Position numbers and translations under genes: made by a program
Assembly (NCBI GenBank): GCA_002395065.1
Contig: DGVS01000002.1
Coordinates: 51,622-115,621 of the forward strand
Reading direction: 5' to 3'
Source of the DNA: Caryophanales bacterium UBA4278
GTDB lineage: Bacteria; Bacillota_I; Bacilli_A; RFN20; CAG-826
DNA: 64,000 bases
Notes under the pieces: model-generated
What the model saw: the letters and a program-made list of their open reading frames with translations, nothing else
What the model was told of the DNA's origin: nothing
Database searches by the model: none
Shown: in pieces, positions 1 to 7,947 of the stretch
Position numbering within the stretch: position 1 is the first letter of the stretch
Layout: each line of letters opens with the position of its first letter

Positions 1-468
1 AATACGAAGCGGATCTTCTTTGATTCGTTTTACTGGATCACCGATGAATCGGAGAACTTTGTTCTCTAAATCGTCTAGTCCATTACAATAATCGATAACG
101 TTGAATTTTTCATCAATGTAAATCGCATTCACTGTAAAGTCACGACGAACATAATCTTCTTTTAATGATTTAACATAAGTAACACTGCTTGGATGACGAT
201 AATCTAAATATTCACCTTCCACGCGCATAGTCGCGATATCAACTTTAACTTCTTCATCTTTGACACGCACTGTTCCAAACTTTGCGAAATGATAATTAGC
301 ATCAGGAAGAAACTTCTTCATCTCATCTGGTGTTGCATCTGTGACAAAGTCGTAATCTAAAACATCTTTATCTAAAAGATAATCTCTGGTAGTTCCGCCA
401 ACCATATAAAGACGAAAACCATTCGCATTAAATAGATCTGCTAACTTCAGAAACGTGTTCTTATTCAT
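1..468 (-). CDS. cca: CCA-adding enzyme / poly(A) polymerase family nucleotidyltransferase, 5' part only
   Basis: The first 156 codons of a class II tRNA nucleotidyltransferase, which adds or repairs the 3' CCA of tRNA; the rest lies beyond the left edge. Visible motifs are VGG at about residues 23-25 followed by TRD, the metal-binding DYD at 38-40 (DxD), RRDFTVNAI near 107-115, and the RIKEDPLRI stretch that normally precedes the neck domain. The ATG is chosen because the protein aligns from its first residues. There is no ribosome site in front of it; a TATAAT box lies only seven bases upstream, so the message may be leaderless. It sits after the HU terminator, so it is probably its own transcription unit. 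A poly(A) polymerase with the same fold cannot be excluded from the N-terminal part. Confidence 0.9.
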   Translation of the reverse strand, partial: MNKNTFLKLADLFNANGFRLYMVGGTTRDYLLDKDVLDYDFVTDATPDEMKKFLPDANYHFAKFGTVRVKDEEVKVDIATMRVEGEYLDYRHPSSVTYVKSLKEDYVRRDFTVNAIYIDEKFNVIDYCNGLDDLENKVLRFIGDPVKRIKEDPLRI

Positions 469-475
469 ATCAATT

Positions 476-505
476 ATTATAAATCTTTTTGCCTAATTTG
501 AACAA
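476..505 (-). promoter_or_regulatory. Predicted promoter of cca (leaderless geometry)
   Basis: On the minus strand a TTGTTC box (500-505) is followed after 18 bases by TATAAT (476-481). Only seven bases separate the -10 box from the cca ATG at 466-468, so transcription should begin at or next to the start codon. No AGGAGG-like site lies in that gap. Confidence 0.5.
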
Positions 506-529
506 AGAAAAAGATTCCCTGAGGAATCT
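504..529 (-). terminator. Intrinsic terminator after the HU gene
   Basis: A seven-base stem (512-518 with 523-529) and a four-base loop are followed on the minus strand by a T-rich run (TTTTCTTT). It lies about 20 bases past the stop codon of the HU gene and separates it from cca. Confidence 0.75.
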
Positions 530-549
530 CTTTTAATAATTAAATGAAC

Positions 550-822
550 TTAATTTAATTTTCCACGAACAATCTTGCTTGGACGGAATCCAAGAGTGGA
601 GTTCGCTGGAATGGTGATGATTTTACCATCACCTGGGTTTGTTCCACGTCGAGCTTGACGATCTTTTTTATAGAAGACACCGAAGTTCGATAATTTCACA
701 ACTTCACCTTTTTGAACATTACTTTCAACAATTTCCAAGAATTCATCAATGACCGCGGCCACATCATTACGTGGAAGATCTAATTTTTCAGCTAATTCTA
801 CGATTAGTTCGGCTTTATTCAT
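550..822 (-). CDS. hup: HU/IHF-family nucleoid DNA-binding protein
   Basis: A 90-residue histone-like protein that bends and packages DNA as a dimer. Length and layout are those of HU: two N-terminal helices (MNKAELIVELAEKL), the flexible arm with RRGTNPGDG near residues 58-66 including the intercalating N-P, and the closing FRPSKIVRGKLN strand and helix. The ATG follows an AAAGGAG ribosome site (831-839). A TATAAT-like box at 853-858 and the downstream hairpin suggest it can be transcribed alone, although der lies just upstream in the same direction. HU and IHF subfamilies cannot be fully separated by eye; HU is the default in Firmicutes. Confidence 0.95.
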   Translation of the reverse strand: MNKAELIVELAEKLDLPRNDVAAVIDEFLEIVESNVQKGEVVKLSNFGVFYKKDRQARRGTNPGDGKIITIPANSTLGFRPSKIVRGKLN

Positions 823-852
823 TTTTTTAATCTCCTTTAAAAGGATGCTCTC

Positions 853-858
853 ATTATA
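853..858 (-). promoter_or_regulatory. -10 box of the HU promoter
   Basis: A perfect TATAAT on the minus strand, 31 bases before the HU start codon and followed by a good ribosome site. The -35 box is weak (TAGAAA at 17 bases). It would give a separate HU transcript starting just past the end of der. Confidence 0.4.
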
Positions 859-878
859 TACTGATAGAATATGAATTT

Positions 879-2186
879 CTATACTCTTTTACGCAAAACA
901 ATATCAATCGGTGTTCCGCTTAAATTAAACGAATCTCGTAAGCGATTTTCAATATATCTTAAATAAGAAAAGTGAGCATATTTTGGGTTATTCACGAACA
1001 AAACAAACGTTGGAGGACATGAATTGGCTTGGTTCGCAAAATAGATTTTTAAACGTCCACCATTAAAATCTGGAGCTTCATTCATTGTTTGAGCATCTTG
1101 AATAACATCATTTAATAATGAGGTTGTTAGATGCGTATCATATGCTTCATGAACTTCATTTAACTTATCAAAAATTAAATGCACGCGTGACTTTGTTAAT
1201 GCACTAGTAAACACGATTGGAGCATACTCAAGGAATTTAAATTCCTTACGAACTTTCTTTTCGAAGTCCGACATCGTGTTTTGACCCTTTTCAACAAGGT
1301 CCCATTTATTGACAACAACAATAATTGCTTTCTTTTTTTCAACAGCATATCCAACAACATGTTTATCTTGCTCAATGATGCCTTCATTAGCGTCAATTAC
1401 GAATAAAACGATTTCACTTCGATCAATCGCGCTTAAAGCACGCAAGACAGAATATTTATCCACCGCTTCATAGACTTTTCCGCGTTTTTTAAGTCCAGCG
1501 GTGTCAATGACAACATATTGTTGTCCATCTTTTTCAAAAGAGGAGTCAACCGAGTCACGGGTTGTCCCAACAATGTTTGAAACAATGGAGCGAGATTCAC
1601 CCAAAATCGCGTTCATTAACGATGACTTTCCGACATTTGGACGTCCAATTATAGAAAAAGTAATTGCATCGTCATAGACGACATCTTCTTTTTGTGGAAG
1701 AACTTTGACAATCTTATCTAAAATGTCTCCGATACCAATTCCGTGTTCTCCACTAGTTGGGATTGGTTCACCTAGACCAAGTGAATAAAAATCATTTACA
1801 TCGTAAAGCATATCGCGGTTATCAACTTTGTTGACCGCTAGAATAACTGGTTTATTTGTTTTATAAAGCATCTTTGCGACTAAGCGATCATCATTCGTCA
1901 CACCTTTTTTGGCATCAGTAACAAAAATGACGACATCTGCTTCATCAATCGCTAGTTGCGCTTGCATCCGAATTTGTTCTTGGAATGGACGATTAGCAAT
2001 CTCAATACCTCCGGTATCAACCAAACGAAAATCACGGTCTAACCATGATGCTGTCTCATAAAGACGATCACGAGTTACACCAGGTTGGTCATCAATAATG
2101 GAACGTCTTTTTCCAATGATACGATTAAAAATCGTTGATTTACCAACGTTAGGACTTCCGATAATGGCAACGACACCAAGAGACAT
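879..2186 (-). CDS. der: Ribosome biogenesis GTPase Der (EngA)
   Basis: Essential double-Era GTPase for 50S subunit maturation. The 435-residue length is typical. Both G domains are visible: GSPNVGKST at residues 10-18 and GRPNVGKSS near 180, each followed by its switch region (GVTRD, GTTRD), the DTGG/DTAG Walker B elements and NKVD/NKWD specificity motifs. The C-terminal 90 residues form the KH-like RNA-binding domain. It starts four bases after the stop of cmk, in the conserved cmk-der neighbourhood of Firmicutes, and is probably cotranscribed with it. Confidence 0.97.
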   Translation of the reverse strand: MSLGVVAIIGSPNVGKSTIFNRIIGKRRSIIDDQPGVTRDRLYETASWLDRDFRLVDTGGIEIANRPFQEQIRMQAQLAIDEADVVIFVTDAKKGVTNDDRLVAKMLYKTNKPVILAVNKVDNRDMLYDVNDFYSLGLGEPIPTSGEHGIGIGDILDKIVKVLPQKEDVVYDDAITFSIIGRPNVGKSSLMNAILGESRSIVSNIVGTTRDSVDSSFEKDGQQYVVIDTAGLKKRGKVYEAVDKYSVLRALSAIDRSEIVLFVIDANEGIIEQDKHVVGYAVEKKKAIIVVVNKWDLVEKGQNTMSDFEKKVRKEFKFLEYAPIVFTSALTKSRVHLIFDKLNEVHEAYDTHLTTSLLNDVIQDAQTMNEAPDFNGGRLKIYFANQANSCPPTFVLFVNNPKYAHFSYLRYIENRLRDSFNLSGTPIDIVLRKRV

Positions 2187-2190
2187 CTAA

Positions 2191-2856
2191 TTATTCTCCA
2201 ATTTTATCTTTGATAATCTTTAATGCAGCTTCAACTGACTCTTCAATTGTAAGGTTCGATGTATCTAAAAGAACAGAATCAGCAGCTGGTTTAAGTGGAG
2301 CAAAAGCTCTACTTGAATCAATACGATCACGTTTCTCAACGTCAGCAACAATGTCTTCGTAAGTACATGGAATACCTTTTTCCTGGTTTTCAATGTAACG
2401 ACGTTTAGCTCTTTCTTCAACTGAGGCAACTTGGAAAATCTTCACATCTGCGTTTGGAAAGACATATGTACCGATGTCTCTTCCATCCATGATGACAGAA
2501 GATTTTTCGCCCATTTTACGTTGTAATTCAACTAATGCAAGACGAATTTCCTTATAGGAAGCAATATATGAAACATTACCAGAAACATGTGGTTCGCGAA
2601 TTTCACGTGTAACATCTTTTCCAGAACACATCACCTTTCCATCAGGGAAAAGTTCGATTTCAACTTCTGGGATTAAAGCACAACAAGCTTGTTCATCCTT
2701 TGGATCAACACCTTTACGTAAAACGTACTCAGTAAAAGCACGATACATTGCGCCAGTATCGATGTAGGTAAAGCCAAGAATCTTGGCTAAACGTTTTGAG
2801 ATGGTTGATTTTCCAGCGGCTGCTGGCCCATCTACAGCAATCACATAATGTTTCAT
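2191..2856 (-). CDS. cmk: Cytidylate kinase
   Basis: Phosphorylates CMP and dCMP to the diphosphates using ATP. The 221-residue protein opens with the P-loop GPAAAGKST (residues 9-17), and shows the substrate-binding DTGAMYRA (33-40) and the MDGRDIGT motif characteristic of Cmk. The ATG directly abuts the stop codon of the upstream membrane gene, and der follows four bases downstream, so the three are likely translated from one message. Confidence 0.97.
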   Translation of the reverse strand: MKHYVIAVDGPAAAGKSTISKRLAKILGFTYIDTGAMYRAFTEYVLRKGVDPKDEQACCALIPEVEIELFPDGKVMCSGKDVTREIREPHVSGNVSYIASYKEIRLALVELQRKMGEKSSVIMDGRDIGTYVFPNADVKIFQVASVEERAKRRYIENQEKGIPCTYEDIVADVEKRDRIDSSRAFAPLKPAADSVLLDTSNLTIEESVEAALKIIKDKIGE

Positions 2857-3174
2857 TTATTTTCCTCCAAACGTACTAATTCCAACGAAGATGATGGCAA
2901 TAATTAGTCCAATAATCACGACACCCATCAGTGAATAGAAGAGAATTAAATTATGTCTTCTATAATTTGGATGAGTGTGTTCGACTGAATCCGGGACATT
3001 ATAAATGTCCAAGCCATCATAAACATCTTCAAAAGCTAACTTCTTTTGACCTTTGTTTTTGCTTAACAATTGTTCAACTCGTTGAGAGCTTTGACGTTTC
3101 TTTGTTTGTTTAGGTTCATCTGGAAGTGAAGCAATCTCACTTCGATATTCACGATATTTTTCAACACGCGACAT
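2857..3174 (-). CDS. Small single-pass membrane protein, unknown function
   Basis: Not recognised. The 105 residues split into a charged, probably cytoplasmic part (1-75, rich in Lys, Arg, Gln and Ser, with a predicted disordered KKRQSSQR stretch) and one hydrophobic segment near residues 77-100 ending in FGGK. There is no signal peptidase site, so a C-terminally anchored protein is likely. It is the first gene of the run leading into cmk and der, with its TAA touching the cmk ATG. The start follows a GGTGGAAG ribosome site. The gene order suggests co-regulation with cmk/der rather than a shared biochemical role. Confidence 0.7.
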   Translation of the reverse strand: MSRVEKYREYRSEIASLPDEPKQTKKRQSSQRVEQLLSKNKGQKKLAFEDVYDGLDIYNVPDSVEHTHPNYRRHNLILFYSLMGVVIIGLIIAIIFVGISTFGGK

Positions 3175-3188
3175 AATACTTCCACCTA

Positions 3189-3206
3189 ATGTTGATATAT
3201 TAACAT
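3189..3206. promoter_or_regulatory. Near-palindromic operator-like site before the cmk-der run
   Basis: An 18-base near-perfect inverted repeat (ATGTTGATATATTAACAT, eight of nine pairs match) sits 15 bases upstream of the 105-residue membrane gene, in the divergent space shared with the ferredoxin. Position and symmetry suit a repressor site; no regulator is identified. Confidence 0.3.
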
Positions 3207-3251
3207 ATATTCATCATTACTCCATACGTATTTTTGATAATTTTTAACTCG

Positions 3252-3280
3252 TTGAAACTTCGATTTAATTTCGTTATAAT
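3252..3280 (+). promoter_or_regulatory. Promoter of the ferredoxin gene
   Basis: TTGAAA (3252-3257) and TATAAT (3275-3280) with an ideal 17-base spacer. It is followed by a GGAGG ribosome site at 3296-3300 and the ferredoxin ATG at 3308. Confidence 0.8.
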
Positions 3281-3307
3281 TATCACAACAACAACGGAGG
3301 AAAAGTC

Positions 3308-3478
3308 ATGCCAAAAGTAAAAGTGAATTCTGACGTTTGCGCATCATGTGGCCTCTGCGTTGGCAGCCGTCCAGACGTCTTCGAATTTGATGATGAAGGA
3401 CATGCTAAAGCAGTCGTCGAAGAAGTTGATGGCGAACTTGGTTTTGAATGCCCATTCGGTGCAATCGAAGTTGAATAA
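3308..3478 (+). CDS. Single-cluster [4Fe-4S] ferredoxin
   Basis: A 56-residue low-potential electron carrier. Four cysteine ligands are visible: C11, C14 and C17 in a CxxCGxC motif, and C48 in the ECPFGAI motif near the C-terminus. A very acidic surface (many Asp and Glu between residues 23 and 47) is normal for docking to redox partners. It has its own strong promoter, a perfect GGAGG eight bases before the ATG, and a terminator 16 bases after the stop, so it is a one-gene unit. The family (Bacillus Fer-like, mono-cluster) is clear; the partner enzyme is not shown here. Confidence 0.92.
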   Translation: MPKVKVNSDVCASCGLCVGSRPDVFEFDDEGHAKAVVEEVDGELGFECPFGAIEVE

Positions 3479-3493
3479 TTAATTTTATTAATT

Positions 3494-3520
3494 AAAAGCG
3501 TCCTTATGGACGTTTTTATT
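3494..3520 (+). terminator. Terminator after the ferredoxin gene
   Basis: AGCGTCC pairs with GGACGTT across a TTAT loop and is followed by a T-rich run. It overlaps the last bases of the convergent membrane gene at 3516. Confidence 0.75.
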
Positions 3521-4190
3521 TTACTTTTTTAAGCAAATAATGGATTCCTAATGGTACTAAAGAGACTACTATAGAGACACCGATAAACCCAAAAATTGTT
3601 ATCTTTGAAACTATTTCGCTCAAGAAATAGAAATCTTCCCAGGTTTGAACAATATATACAAACAAAACGTAAATTAAAATGTAGATTCCTAAAACGATAT
3701 AGGTAGCAATTATTTCTTTCTTTGATTGAGTGGGTTTTTCATCTAAGAACACATATGAAATAACAAACAAGAACGGAATTAAAAGATGAGAGAATAAGCA
3801 ATCTCCAAGGAAATTAACTTTGATTGATTCTTCAATCCCGCTAGAAATCCAAACAACAGGGAAAAATACCAGCAAAACAAGGATAAAAATGAAAATATTT
3901 AAAATACAAACCACATATTTTACACGAAAAACCCATGTTGGAATTTCAAAATCTTCTTGAATAAGTTTTGTAGTATAAAACGGGATTAAGAAAATTGATA
4001 AAACAGCGCAGAACAAAACGACTTTATTAGTTAATTTAGAAAATCCTGAATCACTCCAAATTGTTGCTTGGTGATCATAAACAATTTCTTCAAACGCATG
4101 AAAAATATCTCGACCTAACGCAACCATCGTAAAAACAACAATCGCAATACATATTAAAAGAGATAACAGTGCTTTAATTCTCTTAGACAT
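3516..4190 (-). CDS. Polytopic membrane protein, about six segments, unknown function
   Basis: Not recognised. The 224 residues contain about six hydrophobic segments (roughly 7-30, 54-75, 88-116, 126-147, 162-186 and 196-218) with short charged connectors and no catalytic motif that I can see. Its start overlaps the end of the 116-residue membrane gene by eight bases, and that gene follows ribU by two bases, so the three form one unit below the FMN riboswitch. This suggests, but does not prove, a membrane role linked to flavin supply. Confidence 0.7.
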   Translation of the reverse strand: MSKRIKALLSLLICIAIVVFTMVALGRDIFHAFEEIVYDHQATIWSDSGFSKLTNKVVLFCAVLSIFLIPFYTTKLIQEDFEIPTWVFRVKYVVCILNIFIFILVLLVFFPVVWISSGIEESIKVNFLGDCLFSHLLIPFLFVISYVFLDEKPTQSKKEIIATYIVLGIYILIYVLFVYIVQTWEDFYFLSEIVSKITIFGFIGVSIVVSLVPLGIHYLLKKVK

Positions 4191-4533
4191 AGGCTACCCT
4201 CAAGACAATTAAGGAAACTATAAGAACTAAAATAAAGAAAACGATCGTTCCAATAAAGAAAACATTTGTCTTTTTCTCACCTTTAATAAAACAAACTAAA
4301 TAAGGAACTAAACTTAATAGCGAAATAACAATTGTCACTAACGAGATAATAAGATAGACATTAAAAACTACTGTTGTTCGAGCATCTCTTGGCAAAAATG
4401 GCTCACCATCTTTAATTACTACATATCGATATATCGAACCATATAGATAAAGGATCGAAAGAATAAAGAAAAAACAAGAAACAAAGAACAATAAATTTCT
4501 ATTTTTGATTATAAAATCTGAAATTTTCTTCAT
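4183..4533 (-). CDS. Three-segment membrane protein, unknown function
   Basis: Not recognised. The 116 residues hold three hydrophobic stretches (about 12-36, 51-80 and 90-114), with a charged loop between the first two (KDGEPFLPRDARTT). The ATG lies two bases past the ribU stop with no good ribosome site, so translation is probably coupled to ribU. It may work together with the next, larger membrane protein, whose reading frame overlaps it. Confidence 0.65.
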   Translation of the reverse strand: MKKISDFIIKNRNLLFFVSCFFFILSILYLYGSIYRYVVIKDGEPFLPRDARTTVVFNVYLIISLVTIVISLLSLVPYLVCFIKGEKKTNVFFIGTIVFFILVLIVSLIVLRVAYV

Positions 4534-4535
4534 TA

Positions 4536-5234
4536 TTATTTTTGAAATCTATCAAATAGTGTATGCGTTGATTTGTAAACAAGCAACGTAACAAGAATAA
4601 TTGCAGCATCTTTAATGACGTTAAATGGAAGAACCGCGATAAATCCGACTGACCATCTGACATCTTGAATTGCTGGGTTAGCAAGCTGACAAACCTTTAA
4701 TAATGCGGTTTCCGATAATCCAAACATTCTCATATAGAATGGGAACATCACATAAACGTTTGCAACAAGAGAAACAAATAATTGGCAGAATAATCCAAGG
4801 ATTAGCGCTTTAATTGCACCTTTGAATGTACGATTCTTCTGATAGAAGAGTGCAGCAGGCATAATGAATGCCAAACTATAAAGAAGATCGGCAATTTCCC
4901 CAACAGCTAATGTGTTGGTCATTGGTAATTTAATAAATGTTTTTACTAGTAAAACGTAGAAACCAGTCATTGGTCCATAAGCAAATGCACCAATAAATGC
5001 TGGGATTTCATCAAAGTGGAATTCTAAGAATGATGGGAAGAATGGGACTGGGAATTTTAAGAAAGGAACACAATATAAAATTGCTGAGAATCCACCAAAA
5101 ACGGCCACTCGAACTAAGAAACGTGTACGATTTTTCTTCTCAACATGTCCTTTTAAATCAAAATAATGTTTTGCAACTAAGAAAACAAAGATTAATAGTA
5201 ACAGTCCTAAGATAATACCTTTAGCTAATGTCAT
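4536..5234 (-). CDS. ribU: Riboflavin transporter, ECF S-component RibU
   Basis: Substrate-binding membrane subunit that takes up riboflavin with a shared ECF energising module not encoded here. The 232 residues hold about six membrane helices. The region near residues 62-100 (FPVPFFPSFLEFHFDEIPAFIGAFAYGP, quoted here only as FHFDEIPAFIGAFAYGP) and the following lysine-bearing helix are characteristic of RibU. Assignment is firm because an FMN riboswitch lies directly upstream. The N-terminal helix and charged linker (residues 1-40) are an extension relative to short homologues. Two unknown membrane genes follow in the same unit. Confidence 0.93.
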   Translation of the reverse strand: MTLAKGIILGLLLLIFVFLVAKHYFDLKGHVEKKNRTRFLVRVAVFGGFSAILYCVPFLKFPVPFFPSFLEFHFDEIPAFIGAFAYGPMTGFYVLLVKTFIKLPMTNTLAVGEIADLLYSLAFIMPAALFYQKNRTFKGAIKALILGLFCQLFVSLVANVYVMFPFYMRMFGLSETALLKVCQLANPAIQDVRWSVGFIAVLPFNVIKDAAIILVTLLVYKSTHTLFDRFQK

Positions 5235-5261
5235 AAAAAAATTTGCCTCCTCAGGGCAAAT
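5235..5261 (-). promoter_or_regulatory. Riboswitch expression platform: terminator hairpin that also holds the ribU ribosome site
   Basis: On the minus strand ATTTGCC (5255-5261) pairs with GGCAAAT (5241-5247) and runs straight into seven Ts that end at the ribU ATG (5234). The AGGAGG ribosome site (5246-5251) overlaps the loop and stem. Formation of this hairpin would both stop transcription and hide the ribosome site. Confidence 0.75.
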
Positions 5262-5283
5262 ATCTCATAAAAGAATTGAGTTT

Positions 5284-5380
5284 CTTTCATCCAGACTTTA
5301 CTGTCGCTACCGGAATCTCACCAGTTCAGCCATTTGGCTCGCGGAGTTTACCGCCGGTCGGGAATTTCACCCTGCCCTGA
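5284..5380 (-). ncRNA. FMN riboswitch (RFN element)
   Basis: Reading the minus strand, the conserved blocks appear in order: CAGGGCAGGGTGAAATTCCC, GACCGGCGGT, the GAGCC-type arm, ACTGGTGAGATTCCGGT, ACAGTAAAGTC and the closing GGATGAAAG. This is the FMN aptamer, which turns off flavin genes when FMN is abundant. It sits between an extended -10 promoter (TGC-TATACT, 5390-5398) and the hairpin at the ribU start. Confidence 0.97.
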
Positions 5381-5389
5381 AACGTTAAT

Positions 5390-5398
5390 AGTATAGCA
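5390..5398 (-). promoter_or_regulatory. Extended -10 promoter of the riboswitch-ribU unit
   Basis: TGC-TATACT on the minus strand about ten bases before the first conserved base of the riboswitch. The -35 region is poor, as is common with extended -10 promoters. It overlaps the region just past the end of rsmG, which is transcribed in the same direction. Confidence 0.45.
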
Positions 5399-5404
5399 CA
5401 ACTT

Positions 5405-6079
5405 TTATAAAGGTTGTTTAACTATTTCTGAATAATTTCTTGGATACTTCTTTTGACAAGGTTTTGATTTTGAAATCACCAGCAATTTACGGTTATCTTT
5501 CGAAATTGGCAGTTCGTAAGATTTAATGAATTTAACTGATGAATTAAGCTTTCTAAGCGCTGATTTAGCTTCGTTTAATTCTTCTTCAGCATTACTTCCT
5601 TTGTAGGCGACAAGTAAGCCATGAATCTTCACAAATGGTAAACTCAGTTCCGCTAAAATATTGAGTTGTTTAACAGCTCGAGCTGTAACAAAATCAAAAT
5701 AATCTCTTTGCTTCAAATCTTCGGCTCGGCCATTTATGACAGTTACGTTTTCTAGCCCGAGTTGAGATTTAACTTCATTTAAGAAGCTAATCTTCTTTCC
5801 GTTTGATTCAAGAAGATTCACTTTTAATTTTGGAAAAGCGATGGCTAATGGAACACCAGGGAATCCGGCACCACTACCGATATCTAATAATCTACCTTTT
5901 GAAAAATCGATATAGTTAGAGGGAAGCAGTGAATCAATAAAGTGTTTTTCTTCAATTTCGTCAGGATCTTTGATTGCTGTTAAATTGAATTTTTCGTTCC
6001 ATTCTAAAAGAAGGGAGCGATATTTATCAAATTTCGCTACTTGTTCATCAGTTAAAGTGAAATATTCTTGTAGTCTCAT
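5405..6079 (-). CDS. rsmG: 16S rRNA m7G527 methyltransferase RsmG (GidB)
   Basis: SAM-dependent methylation of G527 in 16S rRNA. The 224-residue protein has the Rossmann methyltransferase core with the SAM-binding GSGAGFPGVPLAI near residues 68-80, the ESNGKKISFL acidic-strand region, and VTARAVKQL that typifies RsmG. It overlaps mnmG by four bases (ATGA), the usual gidA-gidB pairing. No convincing terminator separates it from the following riboswitch promoter. Confidence 0.96.
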   Translation of the reverse strand: MRLQEYFTLTDEQVAKFDKYRSLLLEWNEKFNLTAIKDPDEIEEKHFIDSLLPSNYIDFSKGRLLDIGSGAGFPGVPLAIAFPKLKVNLLESNGKKISFLNEVKSQLGLENVTVINGRAEDLKQRDYFDFVTARAVKQLNILAELSLPFVKIHGLLVAYKGSNAEEELNEAKSALRKLNSSVKFIKSYELPISKDNRKLLVISKSKPCQKKYPRNYSEIVKQPL

Positions 6080-7947
6080 TTTTCCTTCTTCTTTAAGTTT
6101 AAGATAAGAATAGAAATATCACTAGGATTAACTCCGCTGATACGTCCAGCTTGTCCAATATTAATTGGACGAATTTTATCTAATTTTTGACGAGCCTCTA
6201 ATGCGAGTCCGTGCATATTTAAATAATCAATATTTTCTGGAAGTTTATGTTCTTCATATTTAGCAAAAGATAAAGCTTCTTTTTCTTCACGTTTAATATA
6301 GCCTTCATATTTCACCATGATTTCAAGTTGGGATACACCAATGAAATCAAGTTCAATTTCTTTTAATTCTGGGATTAATTCAACAAGGTGATGATACTTC
6401 ACTCCTGGGCGCTTCAAGAACTCTGTTGCTGAGACACCGCTAGTCAATGGTTCAATGCCTTGTGAAACAAGATATTCTGTCGTTGATTTTCCTGTTCCTA
6501 AATGAGTTTTATCCAAAATTTGTCGGGCTTTTTCAATATTTTTGTTCTTCTTTAAGAATTCTTGATAACGGTCATTTGAAATCAGTCCAAGCTTAAAACC
6601 GTATGGGGTTAATCTCAAATCAGCATTATCGTGACGAAGTAGTAAACGGTATTCAGCTCGCGAAGAAAGTAAACGATATGGTTCGTTTGTTCCTTTTGTC
6701 ACAATGTCATCAATCATAACACCAATATATGATTCATTTCTTTTTAAGATAAATGGCTCTCTACCTAAAACATAATTAGCTGCGTTAATACCAGCGACCA
6801 ATCCAAGACCGGCTGCTTCTTCATAACCCGATGTTCCACAAATTTGACCAGCGCCATAAAGTCCTTTGTATTTTTTAACTCTTAGAGTTAAATCAAATTG
6901 AGTTGGCACCAATGCATCATATTCGATCGCATATGCATACTTTAAAAATTCCGCATGTTCTAATCCAACAATGGAATGAACCATTTCAACTTGCATCTCT
7001 TCGTCCATGGCAGTTGAAAAGCCTTGCAGATAAATAGATTCACCATTTCTAAATTCTGGTTCCAAGAAAAGTTGATGACGTGATTTATCTTTAAACGTCA
7101 TTACTTTTGATTCGATGGACGGACAATAACGTGGGCCAACACCAGTTTGAAGCCCATTGTAGGTTGCTGTTCGATCTAAATTATCAGTTATTAATTTATG
7201 AGTTTTTTCGTTTGTATAAATCAAATAACAAGGCAATTGTTCTTCGACTGGAACGAATGTTTTTGTAATGTAAGAAAATGCAAAATCACCAGCCATTCCT
7301 GGTTGAATTGTAGCTTTTGATAAATCGATTGATGACTTTTTAATACGTGGAGGAGTACCGGTTTTTAGTCTAATAATTTCTAGGCCCATTTTACGCAAAG
7401 AGTCAGATAAACCAATTGATGGATTTTCACCATCAGGTCCACCGCTAACTGATTTCTTGCCTCTTAAAATTGCGCCATCCATATATGTGCCGGTTGAAAT
7501 AACCACGGCTTTAGAATGAATTACTGTTCCATCTCTCAAGATGACTCCATCAACAACATCATCGTGATAGGAGAGAGCAACAACCTCTTTTTCTAAAATG
7601 TCGAGATTGGGAATTTCATCTAATAGATGCTGCATGTAAGCCGGATAAGCATGTTTATCTTCTTGGGCTCTTAAACATTGCACGCCTGGACCTTTTCCTG
7701 TGTTAAGCATCTTCATTTGAAGATACTCATGATCAGCAGCAATACCCATCATTCCACCTAACGCATCAACTTCACGAACAACAATACCTTTCGCAGATCC
7801 ACCAATAGATGGATTGCATGGCATATTCGAAATCATCTTCTTGTTGAGGGTGATTAAAAGCGTGCTTAAACCCATGTGCGCAGTCGCAGCACATGCTTCC
7901 ACACCAGCGTGTCCACCACCAACAACAATGATTTCGTAATCTTTCAT
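6076..7947 (-). CDS. mnmG: tRNA U34 carboxymethylaminomethyl-modifying enzyme MnmG (GidA)
   Basis: FAD-dependent partner of MnmE in building cmnm5U34 of tRNAs. The 623-residue length is standard. The dinucleotide-binding GGGHAGVEAC lies at residues 9-18, followed by the CNPSIGG motif (45-51) and the catalytic-Cys/tRNA-binding regions; the C-terminal helical domain ends with the INIGQAGRISGVNPSDIS signature. Its start codon overlaps the sufB stop by one base (TAATG), tying tRNA modification to the Suf operon. This linkage is unusual, because mnmG is usually next to mnmE. Confidence 0.97.
   Translation of the reverse strand: MKDYEIIVVGGGHAGVEACAATAHMGLSTLLITLNKKMISNMPCNPSIGGSAKGIVVREVDALGGMMGIAADHEYLQMKMLNTGKGPGVQCLRAQEDKHAYPAYMQHLLDEIPNLDILEKEVVALSYHDDVVDGVILRDGTVIHSKAVVISTGTYMDGAILRGKKSVSGGPDGENPSIGLSDSLRKMGLEIIRLKTGTPPRIKKSSIDLSKATIQPGMAGDFAFSYITKTFVPVEEQLPCYLIYTNEKTHKLITDNLDRTATYNGLQTGVGPRYCPSIESKVMTFKDKSRHQLFLEPEFRNGESIYLQGFSTAMDEEMQVEMVHSIVGLEHAEFLKYAYAIEYDALVPTQFDLTLRVKKYKGLYGAGQICGTSGYEEAAGLGLVAGINAANYVLGREPFILKRNESYIGVMIDDIVTKGTNEPYRLLSSRAEYRLLLRHDNADLRLTPYGFKLGLISNDRYQEFLKKNKNIEKARQILDKTHLGTGKSTTEYLVSQGIEPLTSGVSATEFLKRPGVKYHHLVELIPELKEIELDFIGVSQLEIMVKYEGYIKREEKEALSFAKYEEHKLPENIDYLNMHGLALEARQKLDKIRPINIGQAGRISGVNPSDISILILNLKKKEK

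Noticed and set aside
2931..3113. Open frame on the plus strand opposite the small membrane protein gene
   Set aside because: Shadow of the minus-strand gene; no ribosome site, and unlike any protein I recognise.
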